Origin: Bacilli bacterium
GTDB taxonomy: Bacteria > Bacillota_I > Bacilli_A > RFN20 > CAG-288
Direction of reading: 5' to 3'
Assembly (NCBI GenBank): GCA_022647725.1
Contig: JALCLG010000001.1
Coordinates: forward strand, 936,931 to 1,000,930
DNA: 64,000 nt
Shown here: positions 41,666 through 49,745 of the stretch, one piece after another
Layout of the letters: the number at the start of each line of letters is the position of its first letter
How positions within the stretch are numbered: position 1 is the first letter of the stretch
Translations under genes and position numbers: made by a program
The notes under the pieces: generated by a model
Databases searched by the model: none
Seen by the model: the letters and a program-made list of their open reading frames with translations, nothing else
Told to the model about the DNA's origin: nothing

Positions 41666-42233
41666 TTTTCCGATTCGCATTCCTATCACCATCATTGCGG
41701 AGGGGCAAACTGAAAGAGCCTATTTCGAATGGCTTAACCAGACCAAAGCTTTTCCAAAGCTTGTCTTTTCAACCTACCTGACTTCCGGGCGGGACAAAGA
41801 TATTGAAATGTATCTCAGATTAAACAGTGCACCCTATGTCATCATTCTTTTGGATATCGATAATTCCGCTTCCACTGACCCACGGAAATTCCAATCGAAA
41901 ATGGCTATTCTGAAGAAGTATTCAAATTCCAAGAAAACAAAAGCTTTCTTCTGCAATTACTCTTTCGAGACCTTTTTGCTTTGCCATAAAGCCTCTCACT
42001 TCTCCGCGATTCAAAGACCGGAGGATTATCTTCCTCTGATGAAAACATATTTTGATCTTCCGGATTACCATAAAGAACAGCGTCAATTGGATCATCTCTT
42101 TCGTGAATTGACGACAGAGGCTTTAACGAAGGCCCGAGAGAACCTTAAGAGGATAAATAAAGATCCTAAAATGACACCCTCTTCATCATTTGATGAGTTG
42201 TTTGCGTTTCTTGATTCCTTGTCAAACAAATAG
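41652..42233 (+). CDS. rloB: RloB/AbiLii-like protein
   Basis: 193 residues from ATG 41652, which overlaps the end of the ATPase gene by 14 bases. The frame is open from 41604 but that start lies in the ATPase gene without signal. RloB-type motifs: IIAEGQTERAYFEWL near the N-terminus, VIILLDIDNS (acidic pair), FFCNYSFETFLLCHKA. This is a Toprim-like fold, thought to be the nuclease of the pair. A bidirectional terminator follows. Confidence 0.8.
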   Translation: MSRTSFPIRIPITIIAEGQTERAYFEWLNQTKAFPKLVFSTYLTSGRDKDIEMYLRLNSAPYVIILLDIDNSASTDPRKFQSKMAILKKYSNSKKTKAFFCNYSFETFLLCHKASHFSAIQRPEDYLPLMKTYFDLPDYHKEQRQLDHLFRELTTEALTKARENLKRINKDPKMTPSSSFDELFAFLDSLSNK

Positions 42234-42252
42234 AGTCGGTATTTTTGTAAGC

Positions 42253-42287
42253 AAAAAGCAGGCCAGAATCTTTCCGGCCTGCTTTTT
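42253..42287. terminator. bidirectional terminator
   Basis: AAAAAGCAGGCC (42253-42264) pairs with GGCCTGCTTTTT (42276-42287) around an 11-base loop. It serves the rightward RloAB genes and the leftward ABC-2 genes. Confidence 0.9.
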
Positions 42288-42302
42288 CTTCTGAGAAGAG
42301 AA

Positions 42303-43274
42303 CTATCGGAGGTCCCCTTTCTTGAAGAGGTGCAGTCCTAAGAGGGTCGATCCGACAAAGACCACGGCGAAGCTGACCAAGGATTTCACGAAGAGGATAT
42401 TGGCGCGGCCGCTGATGGCTTTGCTGCTGATGTAGGTGTTGGCGGAATCGCTGGCAGTTTCCCTGAACAGCTCCACGGCTTCATCGATGCCAATGACGCC
42501 CATGGTAGAGTTGCTGATGGGTGTTCCGGCCTTAAAGCATTGATAGAAACTTAAGAACTCATTGAAAGGATAGAAGCTGACCGGATTTCCGTTCTGGGGA
42601 CGGGTGCCGCCTGTGGCATAGAGGATGAGAGAGAAGACGAAGCTGAAGACAAACACCAGCACGAAGATGGCTAAGGGCAGCTTCTTGCCCTTGATGGACA
42701 TCACCAAGAAGATGGCAAAGGCCATCCAGGCTAAGCAGTTGAGAATCGGCATCATCACGCTATAGAAGGCATAATTCCCAGCTAAAGCCATGCCGGCCAT
42801 ATAGGGAAGGATCGTATGGTTGAAGAGACCGCCGATGCCTAAGATGACAAACGTATAGATGGCTAAGAAGAAGAGATAGATGCCCAGTCCGAAGATCAGC
42901 GCCGAGAAGTAGATTTCGCTGCGCTTACGGCCGGAGAGAATCGGAAGACGGAACGTCCTGTTGCCCCAGTCCTCCTCGAAGAAGTTAAGGACAAAGATAA
43001 ACGAGAGAATGCCTAACAGGGAGAACGGGCCGATTGGCGAACCGACGGTCAGGATCTGCGATATAGGTCCGCCGGTCAGGTAGAAGCCAATGAGACTCTG
43101 ATAGAAGGTCAGGGTGAAGCTGCCATTAGAAGAGTAATACTGATAGATGTCGGAGTTATCCCGGTAGAGAACGACCAGGTTGATGAAGACATAGAAGGCA
43201 AAGCAGCCGACCAGGATCCAGAAGAGGACGCTCTTCTTCACTCGGAAGAGATAGGCATGCAATAATTCGGTCAT
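42303..43274 (-). CDS. ABC-2 type transporter permease
   Basis: 323 residues, six hydrophobic segments (about 14-33, 83-105, 120-150, 160-185, 200-222, 295-312) with a loop between the first two. Two bases separate it from the ATPase gene. Typical ABC-2 exporter pair for lipids, peptides or drugs; the substrate is unknown. Confidence 0.8.
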   Translation of the reverse strand: MTELLHAYLFRVKKSVLFWILVGCFAFYVFINLVVLYRDNSDIYQYYSSNGSFTLTFYQSLIGFYLTGGPISQILTVGSPIGPFSLLGILSFIFVLNFFEEDWGNRTFRLPILSGRKRSEIYFSALIFGLGIYLFFLAIYTFVILGIGGLFNHTILPYMAGMALAGNYAFYSVMMPILNCLAWMAFAIFLVMSIKGKKLPLAIFVLVFVFSFVFSLILYATGGTRPQNGNPVSFYPFNEFLSFYQCFKAGTPISNSTMGVIGIDEAVELFRETASDSANTYISSKAISGRANILFVKSLVSFAVVFVGSTLLGLHLFKKGDLR

Positions 43275-43276
43275 GG

Positions 43277-44191
43277 TTATCTGTCCTCCGTGAGTTTGAG
43301 ATAGTAATCCTCCAAGGAGTTCTCATCCTCCTTGAAGTAGGATAGCGTCAGACCACTGGCATAGATCAGATTGAGGACATCGGTCGGATTCTTCTCGCCC
43401 CGGATCAGGATCTCATCCTTTTCCAAGGTGGCATCCATCTTCTTTTCCTGCAATACCGCCATGGCTTTGGCGTTATCGGAGGCAATCAGATGAAGCGCCT
43501 TGCCGGTATCCTTCTCCATCTCATCCGCTCGGATGTCACCGACAATCCGCCCGCGGTCTAAGAAGAGATAGGTAGTAGCAAACTTGCTGAGCTCAGAGAG
43601 AATATGGCTGGAGATGATCATGGTGACATGGTTCTCCTGATTGATCTTGGTTAAGAGATCACGGATCTCCTTGATGCCGTTAGGATCTAGGCCATTGGTA
43701 GGTTCATCCAGAATCATCAGCTTCGGATCACCGATCAAAGAGACGGCAATCGAAAGACGCTGCCGCATGCCTAACGAGTATTTGCTGACCGGCTTACTGG
43801 ACTGATACATCGATCCTAAGCCGACAAAGGCCATCTTGTTGGCAATGTAGTTGTTCTTCAAGGGATCCTTGATGCCCTTCATCAGACAGGCATAGTACAG
43901 GTTATCCTTGCCGCTCATCCGTTCAATCAGAGCCGGCGTCTCAATCATCGCCGTCACATCCTTGAGGTGCGTATGCAGATTCTTTGGATTCTTATCCCCG
44001 AAGAGGGAGAAGGATCCCGAGGTCGGATTGGCTAAACCGGTTAAAAGACGGATCAAGGTCGATTTGCCGGCACCGTTCTTGCCGACCAGACCGACGATAT
44101 CCCCGGCCTGGATTTTAAAGGTGAGATCATCGACGGCTTTCAGCTGACCATAGCACTTGGTTAAGTGCTCAGCCTCCACCAGATATTCCAT
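43277..44191 (-). CDS. ABC transporter ATP-binding protein (ABC-2 exporter)
   Basis: ATG 44191 (MEYLVEAEHLTKCYG) follows AAAGGAT and gives 304 aa; the open frame further upstream overlaps a terminator. Walker A GKNGAGKST, signature in KYSLGMRQRLSIA, Walker B LMILDEPTNGLDP and His switch MIISSHIL. A C-terminal extension of about 80 residues is typical of CcmA/NatA-type exporter ATPases. Confidence 0.9.
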   Translation of the reverse strand: MEYLVEAEHLTKCYGQLKAVDDLTFKIQAGDIVGLVGKNGAGKSTLIRLLTGLANPTSGSFSLFGDKNPKNLHTHLKDVTAMIETPALIERMSGKDNLYYACLMKGIKDPLKNNYIANKMAFVGLGSMYQSSKPVSKYSLGMRQRLSIAVSLIGDPKLMILDEPTNGLDPNGIKEIRDLLTKINQENHVTMIISSHILSELSKFATTYLFLDRGRIVGDIRADEMEKDTGKALHLIASDNAKAMAVLQEKKMDATLEKDEILIRGEKNPTDVLNLIYASGLTLSYFKEDENSLEDYYLKLTEDR

Positions 44192-44364
44192 AGGTTGTAT
44201 CCTTTCTAGTGCCTTTAGTATAAGAGGCTCTTCCCTTAATGGCAAGGAAACTCCGTGGGAAGAAAAAAGCAGAAGGATAAGGAGTCTTCTCTTGACACTA
44301 AGCCTCCTAATTTTGCTTTTATCCTGGGTTCTTATTAATTGCCTTTGTTGTTTAAGAGAAAACA

Positions 44365-44399
44365 AAAACCGAGGGTCTCTAGGGGAGTCCCTCGGTTTT
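44365..44399. terminator. terminator of the DUF1593 gene
   Basis: AAAACCGAGGG (44365-44375) and CCCTCGGTTTT (44389-44399) form an 11-bp stem with A/T flanks usable in both directions; on the minus strand it follows the stop of the gene at 44419. Confidence 0.88.
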
Positions 44400-44418
44400 G
44401 CTTTGGCTTTCCGATCAG

Positions 44419-46164
44419 TTAGGCGACGTTGACAACATACTGGACGAAGTTCGTCATCGGATCCACGTCATTCTTATCCGTGACTTCCAGATTGACAACG
44501 AACTTGCTTCCCGTTTTTGCCTCTGCCGGGATCACAATACTGGCCTTCCAATTATTCTCGACATTGACTTTGATAGTGGAGGTATCGCCAAGGACAGGAG
44601 TCTCGCTGGTCGCACCGGTATAAGGATTGGTCGTAGTTTTCGTTTCACCTGTCAGCCAAGAAGATTCGCTGGCAGGAATCCACCATTTGGCAGTGCACTC
44701 ATTGCCATCCGGATCCGTAGCCTTACCGCTGAAACTGACAGTGGCACCGGCAGCAACGGTGAAGTCTTTCTCACTGGTGGCACTGGCGATCGGACCATGA
44801 TTGCATAATTCAGGAGCCTTGACTGTCCAATCGGCACGGGAAGCCAGATTCTCAAACATTACCTGAGTATAACGGCTCTCTTTATGGCTTGCCACATCGG
44901 AACGGAGACCCATATTGACGAAGGTGGCCGTGCCAAACTGAGAACACATCCAATCATAATCATCGTATTCCAGTTTTCTGCCAAAGAGGGCAATCAGCGG
45001 AGAACCATCCGCAGGGCGTGTTCCGAAGCCTTGATCCCAGGACTCACTCCAATCAATGTAGGTGTGAATGCCATACTGATAACAATCCGGTTCGCCATAG
45101 AGAACGCCGCCATCATGCATCAAATGGAATTCATTCATGACTCTACCATGATTGAACTTGAAATGACTGGCAAGATAATCGGACTGATAGTAAGGAAGAA
45201 GCGTGGCATCCCCATTTCCGACAGGCGTCTGATCGGTCGTGTTGGCCATAAAGTAGTTGCCCAGACCCTTCGGACCCGAATAATCATCGGTGGTCACGAT
45301 GCCAGGGAATTTCGTTGCCATTTCACTGTAAGCCCAGCAATTGTCTTCACCGGTTCCGTTGAAGCGGACCTTGGCAACGACCTTCTTCAGAATATCATTC
45401 CACTGAGCGGTTTCGTGATAATCCTCGTAAATGCTTTGCAAAGCACGGACAGTCGTGTTGATGCCGCCCCAATGCATGATGTGCAGCGGACGGGTGTCCT
45501 CATCCAAGATGGCAGCCTCGATCAGTTTGGAGCCTTCCGTTTCTTCGCGATAATCTCCTTCAAAGGAGATATTGCCGGTTTTGGCAATGCTGAGGAGATA
45601 GTCCGGGGTCGGATAATTCGGATCGTTCTGGCTCAAAAGCTTATAATCTTCCGCATATTTGGCTGCAATTACTCTGTTAAAGAAACCAGGCTCGGACGGG
45701 CGATAGGCTTTGACCTGAGTGATATTGGCAACCGTTCCGCCGACGGTCGTGCCTTCGCATTTGATCTTGTATTCTTTAGTTCCGGCATATTCATATTTGG
45801 AAATAGCTTCACCAAAAGTTTCCGTTCCGTTGCCGCTGAAATGGAATGCACCGGCTGTCCAGACAAGTCCGGCGAGATCGTAATCGTTGGCATACATCAA
45901 GGTCAGAAGAATACCATTCATATCATCGACTTCAAGATCGGTAGTGATCAGGACACGAGGCTGCGTCTTCTTGTCTACTTTTAACGAAGATAAATCGATC
46001 GTTTTCGGAGCATCGGAGACAGAAGCAGAAGCTGGGGTAGAGGCCGAGCCGGCAGTGGATGCTGTCGAAGTTGTTGTTCCGCCCGTCGCACAGCCGCTAA
46101 GAACGAAGAGTGCTGCTAATAAAGACAACGTCTTCACGGATTTCGTCTTGTTGGATTTTTTCAT
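44419..46164 (-). CDS. DUF1593 (nucleoside hydrolase-like) lipoprotein
   Basis: ATG 46164 with GGGAGG six bases upstream gives 581 aa. The signal peptide ends in LSGC (lipobox), followed by a Ser/Thr/Ala-rich linker. The core begins RVLITTDLEVDDMNGILLTLMYAND, the Asp-rich motif of nucleoside hydrolase-like DUF1593 proteins, and continues with LHIMHWGGINTT. The C-terminal about 120 residues form an Ig-like domain. It would act on extracellular nucleosides or glycosides. It has its own promoter (46194-46222) and terminator. Confidence 0.8.
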   Translation of the reverse strand: MKKSNKTKSVKTLSLLAALFVLSGCATGGTTTSTASTAGSASTPASASVSDAPKTIDLSSLKVDKKTQPRVLITTDLEVDDMNGILLTLMYANDYDLAGLVWTAGAFHFSGNGTETFGEAISKYEYAGTKEYKIKCEGTTVGGTVANITQVKAYRPSEPGFFNRVIAAKYAEDYKLLSQNDPNYPTPDYLLSIAKTGNISFEGDYREETEGSKLIEAAILDEDTRPLHIMHWGGINTTVRALQSIYEDYHETAQWNDILKKVVAKVRFNGTGEDNCWAYSEMATKFPGIVTTDDYSGPKGLGNYFMANTTDQTPVGNGDATLLPYYQSDYLASHFKFNHGRVMNEFHLMHDGGVLYGEPDCYQYGIHTYIDWSESWDQGFGTRPADGSPLIALFGRKLEYDDYDWMCSQFGTATFVNMGLRSDVASHKESRYTQVMFENLASRADWTVKAPELCNHGPIASATSEKDFTVAAGATVSFSGKATDPDGNECTAKWWIPASESSWLTGETKTTTNPYTGATSETPVLGDTSTIKVNVENNWKASIVIPAEAKTGSKFVVNLEVTDKNDVDPMTNFVQYVVNVA

Positions 46165-46193
46165 AAATTCCTCCCTTTTCCGTTGACAAAGCA

Positions 46194-46222
46194 AGTATAG
46201 TTTTGCAATTTTTGCCACACAA
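46194..46222 (-). promoter_or_regulatory. promoter of the DUF1593 gene
   Basis: TTGTGT (46222-46217) and TATACT (46199-46194) on the minus strand, spacer 17 bp, about 30 bases before the start codon. Confidence 0.55.
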
Positions 46223-46327
46223 TAAAGATTGCCCCAATGGTTTCTTTTTTTGCACGAAAAGAAAGGGCTACCATAAATTCAGGAAGCTCAGACTCGGTTT
46301 CAAACCCGCTTCAAACAGCCTTTTTTG

Positions 46328-47686
46328 CTAACCTTTGTTCGGGAAATAAAGATCGACTTCAAAAATGTTGTTTTCGGCCTTGACGATCAGCTCGCCTCCG
46401 CATTTTGTGACGCTTTCTTTCACGCTTTTAAGCCCATAGCCATGGAGCAAATGATTCTGCTGAGTGGTCAAAGGCAATCCATCCGCCATTTCAATATTGC
46501 CCTGCATCGGATTCTCAAGATGGATGAAGATCATCTGATTGAATGACTTGATTCCCAAACGGATTCTTCGGTCTTCTTTGGGCAATTTCTCCACATGCTC
46601 AATGGCATTATCCAGAAGGTTGCAGAAAATGGTGTAGATATCCATCACTCCCAAGGCAGTTAGAGGAGTCCCGTCGGTCTGGAAGTTAAAATCAATCTCC
46701 TTGGTGGCACAAAGCTGCTTCCGGTCCGTCAGAATCAAATCCAGGGTGTCATTGCTGGAATCTGTTTCGGAATCCAGGTGCTGCAGACTTTCACTGACCC
46801 GCTGCAATTCTTCGGATGGAATTTGCTGATTTTTGGTGATCAGTTCAAGGTAATGATGCAGATCGTGGCTCTTTGTATTGATATAATCCACATTATTCCG
46901 GAACCGTTCGTATTGCTTCCGGTCCTCTTCCCGGATTCGTTTTAGCATCTCGCCTTCCATCTGGGATTCCGTGAAGCTCAGGGCCGTCCGTAAGGCTAAC
47001 AGCACCAGGATGTTTCCGGCAAAGCCAGCTAAAACACCATATAAACGCAGAAGGTCCGCATCAAGAGGAAGGTTGCTTTGAGCAAAAGATTCCTTGATAG
47101 GTCCATAGAAAATCAGGAAGGTCAGCACAAGATAGGAATTTACGAAGACAATGGCTACCGAGAAAACATAGAGGGTAACTAAAAGAGATAAACTTCGTTT
47201 CTCCAGCATCTGAAGGTTCTGCGGCGTAAGACGTCTTGCCAAAAAATAGTAGAGGAAAACTCCCGTTCCTATTTCAACAACGGGGGCAACAACATTTTCC
47301 CAGGGCGTTCCTTTAAGAGAAGGAAACAGGATAGAGATGATGGCATCAATGGCAAAGGACGCCTCCATCGTGCACAGGCCCGAAAGAGCAGAAAACACAA
47401 CAAGATTCCAGCCGCCACGGAAAAGGAGGAGCATACCTAATCCCAGCATCATCGGCCAAACGAACAGCTCGGCCTCCAGCCAGTAACTGAGAATCGGTAC
47501 CGCAATTCCGTTTTCATATAAAAGCCTGGGCGTTAAGCCAAGAATGACGATGCCGACAGCCAAAAGCAGACAGCGCAGGATGAAGTGCTTTCTCTTTTCT
47601 CCTGCCCGTAAGAAGATGAGGAAAATAAAGGCTGCCAGGAATACTTTCTCTTCCAGAAATTCAAAGAATATTCCAACGCCACTCAT
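46328..47686 (-). CDS. sensor histidine kinase (AgrC-like, GHKL)
   Basis: 452 residues. About six membrane helices in residues 10-240, then a cytoplasmic kinase: the phospho-acceptor His lies in KSHDLHHYL, the N box is IFCNLLDNAIEH and the G box HGYGLKSVKES. This is the HPK10/AgrC type that pairs with LytTR regulators. It starts one base after the regulator stop. No agrB/agrD-like gene was seen nearby, so the signal is unknown. Confidence 0.88.
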   Translation of the reverse strand: MSGVGIFFEFLEEKVFLAAFIFLIFLRAGEKRKHFILRCLLLAVGIVILGLTPRLLYENGIAVPILSYWLEAELFVWPMMLGLGMLLLFRGGWNLVVFSALSGLCTMEASFAIDAIISILFPSLKGTPWENVVAPVVEIGTGVFLYYFLARRLTPQNLQMLEKRSLSLLVTLYVFSVAIVFVNSYLVLTFLIFYGPIKESFAQSNLPLDADLLRLYGVLAGFAGNILVLLALRTALSFTESQMEGEMLKRIREEDRKQYERFRNNVDYINTKSHDLHHYLELITKNQQIPSEELQRVSESLQHLDSETDSSNDTLDLILTDRKQLCATKEIDFNFQTDGTPLTALGVMDIYTIFCNLLDNAIEHVEKLPKEDRRIRLGIKSFNQMIFIHLENPMQGNIEMADGLPLTTQQNHLLHGYGLKSVKESVTKCGGELIVKAENNIFEVDLYFPNKG

Positions 47687-47687
47687 G

Positions 47688-48413
47688 TTACTGTCCTCTC
47701 ATGGTTTTCGTATAGTAGGTTGTCAGGGCTGCCAAAAATGCCTCACGTTTATTGCGACTGATAGGAATGAACTTGTTGGGACTTCCGACGATGTGAAGAC
47801 CATCCTTCAAAACGCATTCCACATATTTCAGGTTGACAATGTAACTGCGATGGCAAAGGATGAAATTCGGAGGCAGCTTTTCGCCAATGGCCCCGATTTT
47901 CGTCCAGATCTTATGAACGGTATCACCATCATAAATATAGACGAGGTGAGCATCGGCCTCTAAATAACGGATGTGATCGGTATTGAGTCGTATCATGCCT
48001 TCAGTGGTTTTGAGAATAACGAAATTGTCAGTTGCTCTTTCTTCATAGAGCCGAAGAGCTTTTTCAAAAGTACAGTCAAAGGCCTCTTTCTGTATGGGCT
48101 TGACTAAATAATCAATGGCATCAACGGAATAACCCTTAACCGCATATCGTGTCGCCCGCGTGGCAAAGATAAGAATGGCATCCGGATTGACTTCACGGAA
48201 CTTTTTGGCGGCATCAAAACCATTCATATACGGCATTTCAATATCCATGAAGACAATATCGACCTTGTTTGCCTGTTCCATAAAAGGAATGGCACTCGGA
48301 TAAACCAGAGGATGAATGTTTTTCAAAGGATGAGTCTTACACCAATCCTTGACACAAATCAATAATTGTTCGGCATCCTTTTCATCGTCCTCTACAATGG
48401 CAACTTCCACCAT
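47688..48413 (-). CDS. LytTR-family response regulator
   Basis: ATG 48413 (MVEVAIVEDDEKD) with GGGGGAAG upstream gives 241 aa; ATG 48428 would be less well placed. REC domain with acidic pair EDD and phospho-Asp in IVFMDIEMPYMNGF; the C-terminal half is a LytTR DNA-binding domain (RYLEADAHLVYIY...FILCHRSYIVNLKYV). Encoded directly upstream of its histidine kinase and expressed from the promoter at 48471-48499. Confidence 0.9.
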   Translation of the reverse strand: MVEVAIVEDDEKDAEQLLICVKDWCKTHPLKNIHPLVYPSAIPFMEQANKVDIVFMDIEMPYMNGFDAAKKFREVNPDAILIFATRATRYAVKGYSVDAIDYLVKPIQKEAFDCTFEKALRLYEERATDNFVILKTTEGMIRLNTDHIRYLEADAHLVYIYDGDTVHKIWTKIGAIGEKLPPNFILCHRSYIVNLKYVECVLKDGLHIVGSPNKFIPISRNKREAFLAALTTYYTKTMRGQ

Positions 48414-48470
48414 AGTTGCTTCCCCCATTAGTCAAAAAATGCAGAACCTTGCTGATCCTCATCGGGGCTA

Positions 48471-48499
48471 ACTATACCTCTTCCTTTTATTTTTGTCAA
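48471..48499 (-). promoter_or_regulatory. promoter of the LytTR two-component operon
   Basis: TTGACA (48499-48494) and TATAGT (48476-48471) on the minus strand with a 17-bp spacer: consensus -35 and near-consensus -10. Confidence 0.75.
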
Positions 48500-48514
48500 A
48501 AATCGGTGACACTA

Positions 48515-48539
48515 ATGAATTAATTGTTAATTAATTCAT
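48515..48539. repeat. perfect 11-bp inverted repeat upstream of the LytTR promoter
   Basis: ATGAATTAATT (48515-48525) and AATTAATTCAT (48529-48539) are exact complements around a 3-base centre. It lies 15 bases upstream of the -35 box, the usual position for an activator site, so it may bind the LytTR regulator or another factor. The rest of the spacer to 48770 is AT-rich and shows no gene. Confidence 0.5.
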
Positions 48540-48773
48540 TTTATATCACATAATCTAAATTACTATCCTCTTTATTTAATAACATTATTTATAAATAGCA
48601 ATTCAAAACGATATAAAAGGGTTGCTAATACGCATTTATTATTTATTATCCTTTTGTTGCTTTGATGCTTTTTGGACAACAAATTTTATATCGGATAGCA
48701 AATATTGCACTCTGATAATGGAAGCATAAGTTAATTTTGGGGCTGAATCCAAAATCATTGTAGCTGATGAATA

Positions 48774-48802
48774 TTGTCTCCCTTTAACCGGACTTGTATA
48801 AT
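48774..48802 (+). promoter_or_regulatory. promoter placing the transcript start at the start codon
   Basis: TTGTCT (48774-48779) and TATAAT (48797-48802), spacer 17 bp. Only seven bases lie between the -10 and ATG 48810, so the message should be leaderless or nearly so. Confidence 0.6.
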
Positions 48803-48809
48803 TTAGGCA

Positions 48810-49700
48810 ATGAAAAACACGTTTCTGTCTCCGACTCTCAAGGCCTTGTCTCTGCTTACCTTTGTTTTCATTGCCTTGGTTTCCCTCTCCACGGGCCTTT
48901 CCTTTTTTTTCCAGGGTGCTGCCCTATGGATCTTTGCCAGCTGCAGTTTTGCTCTCTGCCTTCTTTTCCTTCTCTATCTTTGCTATGGCTATGGGAGACT
49001 AGCCCTTTCCGGTATCCGTAAGATCCGTGAGAGCTCAAGTCTGAGAGTCGCCTTTAGAACAGACTCTTCTTTCCGGATGGTTGTCTTCTCGGGTTTAGGA
49101 GCCTTAGCTAACTTTGCCATGGGTATCTTCTATCTGGTACTGGCCTATATTTACCGCACGGGGCTGGACAGCCTGATTTCTTGGATGTTCCTGTTTGCCT
49201 TCTATGCCCGGATCTATCTCTTATCCTTAGGGCTTTCCCCGACACCCAGAAAAGAAAACAAAGGACTGATCTTTGCTACTCTGGTGACCTTGATGATCGG
49301 CTTCTTGCTTTTAGGAACAACCATTTATGTCTTTAAAGGAGCGGGCAGCTTTGCCAAACAGAATTATATTGCCATCGCCGATGCCGCCTATGCCTTCATC
49401 AAACTGACAAGCAGTCTCGTATCCCTGCATTCCGCAAGGAAGCGGAAGTCTTCCCTAAGTCTCGCCTATGCTCTTATCGCCCTAAGCCTCTCGCTGTATA
49501 CGATGTTTGCCTTGCAGGCCACCCTTTTGGACACCTTCTCTGACAGTGCTGACAATGCCCATGCTTTCGCCTATTTCGGTTATGTGGGCAGTGCCATCAT
49601 CGTAGTGGCCGGTATTGTTACGCTGGTGCTGACCCTACAGAAAAGAAAGACCCTTCCGGACGGATCGGGAAGCGCTGAATCTGACGATAGACACAACTAA
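48810..49700 (+). CDS. polytopic membrane protein (296 aa), possibly leaderless
   Basis: About eight hydrophobic segments with a basic N-terminus and a polar tail; no motif or family was recognised. There is no SD sequence before ATG 48810, and the -10 box is seven bases upstream, pointing to a leaderless mRNA. A bidirectional terminator follows. Confidence 0.7.
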   Translation: MKNTFLSPTLKALSLLTFVFIALVSLSTGLSFFFQGAALWIFASCSFALCLLFLLYLCYGYGRLALSGIRKIRESSSLRVAFRTDSSFRMVVFSGLGALANFAMGIFYLVLAYIYRTGLDSLISWMFLFAFYARIYLLSLGLSPTPRKENKGLIFATLVTLMIGFLLLGTTIYVFKGAGSFAKQNYIAIADAAYAFIKLTSSLVSLHSARKRKSSLSLAYALIALSLSLYTMFALQATLLDTFSDSADNAHAFAYFGYVGSAIIVVAGIVTLVLTLQKRKTLPDGSGSAESDDRHN

Positions 49701-49740
49701 AAAAGGACCCTCCCGGCAGCGCCGGAAGGGTCCTTTCGTT
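49698..49740. terminator. bidirectional terminator
   Basis: AAAGGACCCT (49701-49710) pairs with AGGGTCCTTT, with an inner CCGGC-AGC-GCCGG hairpin, A-rich on the left and T-rich on the right. Serves the membrane protein gene and the converging Ca2+-ATPase gene. Confidence 0.9.
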
Positions 49741-49745
49741 TCAGG

